A DNA stretch of 9,420 nucleotides from Cryomorphaceae bacterium. GTDB taxonomy: Bacteria > Bacteroidota > Bacteroidia > Flavobacteriales > UBA7312. The first letter of the stretch is position 1, and every line of letters starts with the position of its first letter. Below are positions 7,891 through 9,420 of the stretch, in pieces. The stretch is from NCBI GenBank assembly GCA_018608925.1, contig JABAYQ010000112.1:1-9420 (forward strand), in the 5' to 3' direction. The notes beneath the pieces are model-generated. The model was not told the origin of the DNA. It did not search any database and worked only from the letters and a program-made list of their open reading frames with translations. A program made the position numbers and the translations under genes.

Positions 7891-8583
7891 TTAATTTTTA
7901 TTTAAAATATCACTTTCAATACTACCATCTTTAAGCCTTACAATTCGGTGAGCATGAAGAGCTATGTCTTCTTCGTGAGTTACTAAAACTACTGTATTTC
8001 CGTTATCGTGTATGTCTTGAAAAAGTTTCATTATCTCAACCGAAGTAGCAGAGTCTAGGTTTCCTGTCGGTTCGTCAGCTAAAATAATAGATGGATTGTT
8101 TACTAAGGCTCTTGCTATCGCAACTCTTTGTCTTTGACCTCCTGAAAGTTCGTTTGGTCTATGGTTCATCCTATCTGCTAAAGAAACCTTGTGTAGGGCA
8201 TCTGTAGCCATTGCAATGCGTTTATCTTTTGTTATGCCAGAATATACTAATGGAAGCATTACGTTTTCTAAAGCGGTTGATCTTGGCAATAAATTAAAAG
8301 TTTGAAAAACAAATCCTATTTCTTTGTTGCGAATACTTGCTAGACTGTCGTCATCAAGATCGCTTACTCTTTTATTATTTAAAGTGTAAGCCCCTTCAGT
8401 AGGAGTGTCTAAACAACCTAATATATTCATTAGAGTTGATTTTCCTGAGCCTGATTGACCCATTAGCGCTACGAATTCGTTTTTGTTGATAGTTAAATCT
8501 ATAGATTTTAAAGCTTTGATTAGTTCTGTTCCAACCTTGAAATGACGGGCTATATTCTGAATTTCAATTATAGGATTACTCAT
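7891..8583 (-). CDS. ABC transporter ATP-binding protein, MacB/LolD type
   Basis: This is the ATPase of an ABC system of the type that works with FtsX/MacB-like permeases in lipoprotein release, efflux or envelope signalling. The 230-residue product is a single nucleotide-binding domain with Walker [10 protein letters not shown] at 42-50, Q-loop Q94 in [12 protein letters not shown], signature [15 protein letters not shown] from 146, Walker [14 protein letters not shown] from 166 and switch histidine H203. Phrases such as GCLDTPTEG and ALENVMLPL are typical of this subfamily. No permease gene lies nearby, so substrate and partner are unknown; LolD, MacB and FtsE-like roles cannot be told apart. 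It starts 13 bases after the methyltransferase stop and ends 1 base before the adenosyltransferase start, so the three look like one transcription unit. Confidence 0.93.
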   Translation of the reverse strand: MSNPIIEIQNIARHFKVGTELIKALKSIDLTINKNEFVALMGQSGSGKSTLMNILGCLDTPTEGAYTLNNKRVSDLDDDSLASIRNKEIGFVFQTFNLLPRSTALENVMLPLVYSGITKDKRIAMATDALHKVSLADRMNHRPNELSGGQRQRVAIARALVNNPSIILADEPTGNLDSATSVEIMKLFQDIHDNGNTVVLVTHEEDIALHAHRIVRLKDGSIESDILNKN

Positions 8584-8596
8584 ATCTCAAAGTTAG

Positions 8597-9379
8597 TTAA
8601 TAGCGAATTATAAAATGTTCTTTCTTTTGATTGGGGTTAAGAAAAACAATTCCTACAAAAAATAAGTCAATAGAAACAAATACTTTCTCATGGTTTTTGA
8701 TGTATTTCCATGCATTTTCCATGCCTTCCGACCAATGAATATCATCAAATATTAGAACGCTATTTTCGTCACAGTATTTAAGACATTCCTCAAAGTATTT
8801 TATTGTTGGTTCTTGCTGATGATTGCCGTCTAAGAAACCAAAGTCCAAGGTTTTTATTTTTTCAAGAGTAGGGGTAAGGGTTTCTTTAAAATCTCCAACT
8901 ACAATTTCTACATTATTTATTTGTAAAGAGTCAATATTTTCTCTAGCTTTTTGTGCGGTGTTTGGGCACCCTTCTAGTGTGTAAACTTTTTGGCTTTCAG
9001 ATAGTGCTAAATAACTAGCGCTAATTCCTAAAGAAGTTCCTAATTCTAAGCTATTTTTTGGTTGCAAGTAATTACAAAGACGGAATAAAAGCTGTCCGTA
9101 TTTTTGTGATTTTGCCGAATTTTTAGCAATATCTTTTATTTTTCTTGTCTTTAAGTGGTTTATGTTTGAGCCAGCTCCAAGATCAGTAATGTTAATGGTG
9201 TTATTGTCTTTGCATAATTGGCTTCGTAAGGCTTCTACTTTAGTAACTAAATTAGAAGATTCTTTACTGTTTATAACATCAGTTGTAAGTTTGTATACAA
9301 ATGGGGAGTGTATGCTATACTTTGTTTTAGAACGCAGTAAATAATTAAGATATTTCCATGCTATTATTAGAGACTTCAT
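8597..9379 (-). CDS. Class I SAM-dependent methyltransferase
   Basis: A putative cytoplasmic methyltransferase of 260 residues; the substrate cannot be read from the sequence. The Rossmann-fold signatures are motif I LELGTSLGISASYL (111-124), the acidic end of strand 2 in YTLEG (E136), VGDF at 161-164, FLDGNHQ at 182-188 and FDDIHWSEGM at 211-220. The last two resemble the O-methyltransferase-like Methyltransf_24 group. Upstream of motif I lies a second glycine-rich stretch (ITDLGAGSN, 64-72), followed by a basic segment KTRKIKDIAKNSAKSQKYGQ. The N-terminus (WKYLNYLLRSKTKYSIHSPFVY) is typical of a family I recall as common in flavobacteria. ATG 9377-9379 fits that N-terminus. It appears to be the first gene of a three-gene operon, unless an upstream gene lies outside the window. 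Confidence 0.88.
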   Translation of the reverse strand: MKSLIIAWKYLNYLLRSKTKYSIHSPFVYKLTTDVINSKESSNLVTKVEALRSQLCKDNNTINITDLGAGSNINHLKTRKIKDIAKNSAKSQKYGQLLFRLCNYLQPKNSLELGTSLGISASYLALSESQKVYTLEGCPNTAQKARENIDSLQINNVEIVVGDFKETLTPTLEKIKTLDFGFLDGNHQQEPTIKYFEECLKYCDENSVLIFDDIHWSEGMENAWKYIKNHEKVFVSIDLFFVGIVFLNPNQKKEHFIIRY

Positions 9380-9420
9380 TTAGCGAAAATAGGAAAATGA
9401 GATGTATAATTTAGTTTAAA

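Noticed and set aside
7880..7910. A possible cobalamin riboswitch ahead of the adenosyltransferase gene
   Set aside because: Only one base separates it from the upstream coding region, and no B12-box-like or structured leader is visible.
8588..8595. TAACTTTG on the - strand, a -7 box match just before the ABC ATPase start
   Set aside because: It has no -33 element and would start transcription almost at the ATG. The gene fits better as part of the upstream operon.
9162..9344. A 60-codon open frame on the + strand inside the methyltransferase gene
   Set aside because: It is short, antisense to a recognisable enzyme, and without a supporting promoter or leader.
9384..9391. TATTTTCG on the - strand, a near match to the -7 box before the methyltransferase
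   Set aside because: It has one mismatch, no -33 TTG within the visible sequence, and would leave no leader. The real promoter may lie beyond the window.

Overview
The window reads as a stretch of core chromosome from a member of the Bacteroidota, most likely a flavobacterium-like organism. Five things point there. The DNA is A/T-rich. Start codons are preceded by A/T-rich leaders without a Shine-Dalgarno sequence. Bacteroidota-type promoter elements (TTG, about 19 nt, TAnnTTTG) can be seen. SecA carries extra segments absent from the E. coli protein. A small acidic DUF2795-type protein sits beside secA. No mobile element, CRISPR array, tRNA, rRNA or phage gene was seen, and no gap between genes exceeds about 110 bases.

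Left part, + strand (1-3704): the last 54 codons of a gene that may encode a bacterial PH-domain-like protein. Four bases later comes dsbD, a complete three-domain membrane reductase that carries electrons to the periplasm. A strong intrinsic terminator closes this pair. yifB (comM-like AAA+ ATPase) starts only 19 bases after the terminator's T-run.

Right part, - strand (9379 down to 3706): a class I SAM-dependent methyltransferase, a MacB/LolD-type ABC ATPase and a PduO-type cobalamin adenosyltransferase are packed 13 and 1 bases apart, so they probably form one operon. Next comes the 73-residue DUF2795-type gene with its own good promoter and a hairpin terminator, then secA with a probable promoter of its own. 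secA runs tail-to-tail into yifB with a single base between the two stop codons.

Two of the genes serve the cell envelope directly: SecA exports unfolded proteins and DsbD supplies reductant for periplasmic disulfide handling and cytochrome c maturation. The other genes are housekeeping or of unknown role, and nothing shows that the neighbours form one pathway. I found no convincing new system. The points most worth checking are the conserved small acidic protein beside secA, the tight convergent yifB/secA junction, the orphan ABC ATPase, and how yifB is transcribed so close behind a terminator.
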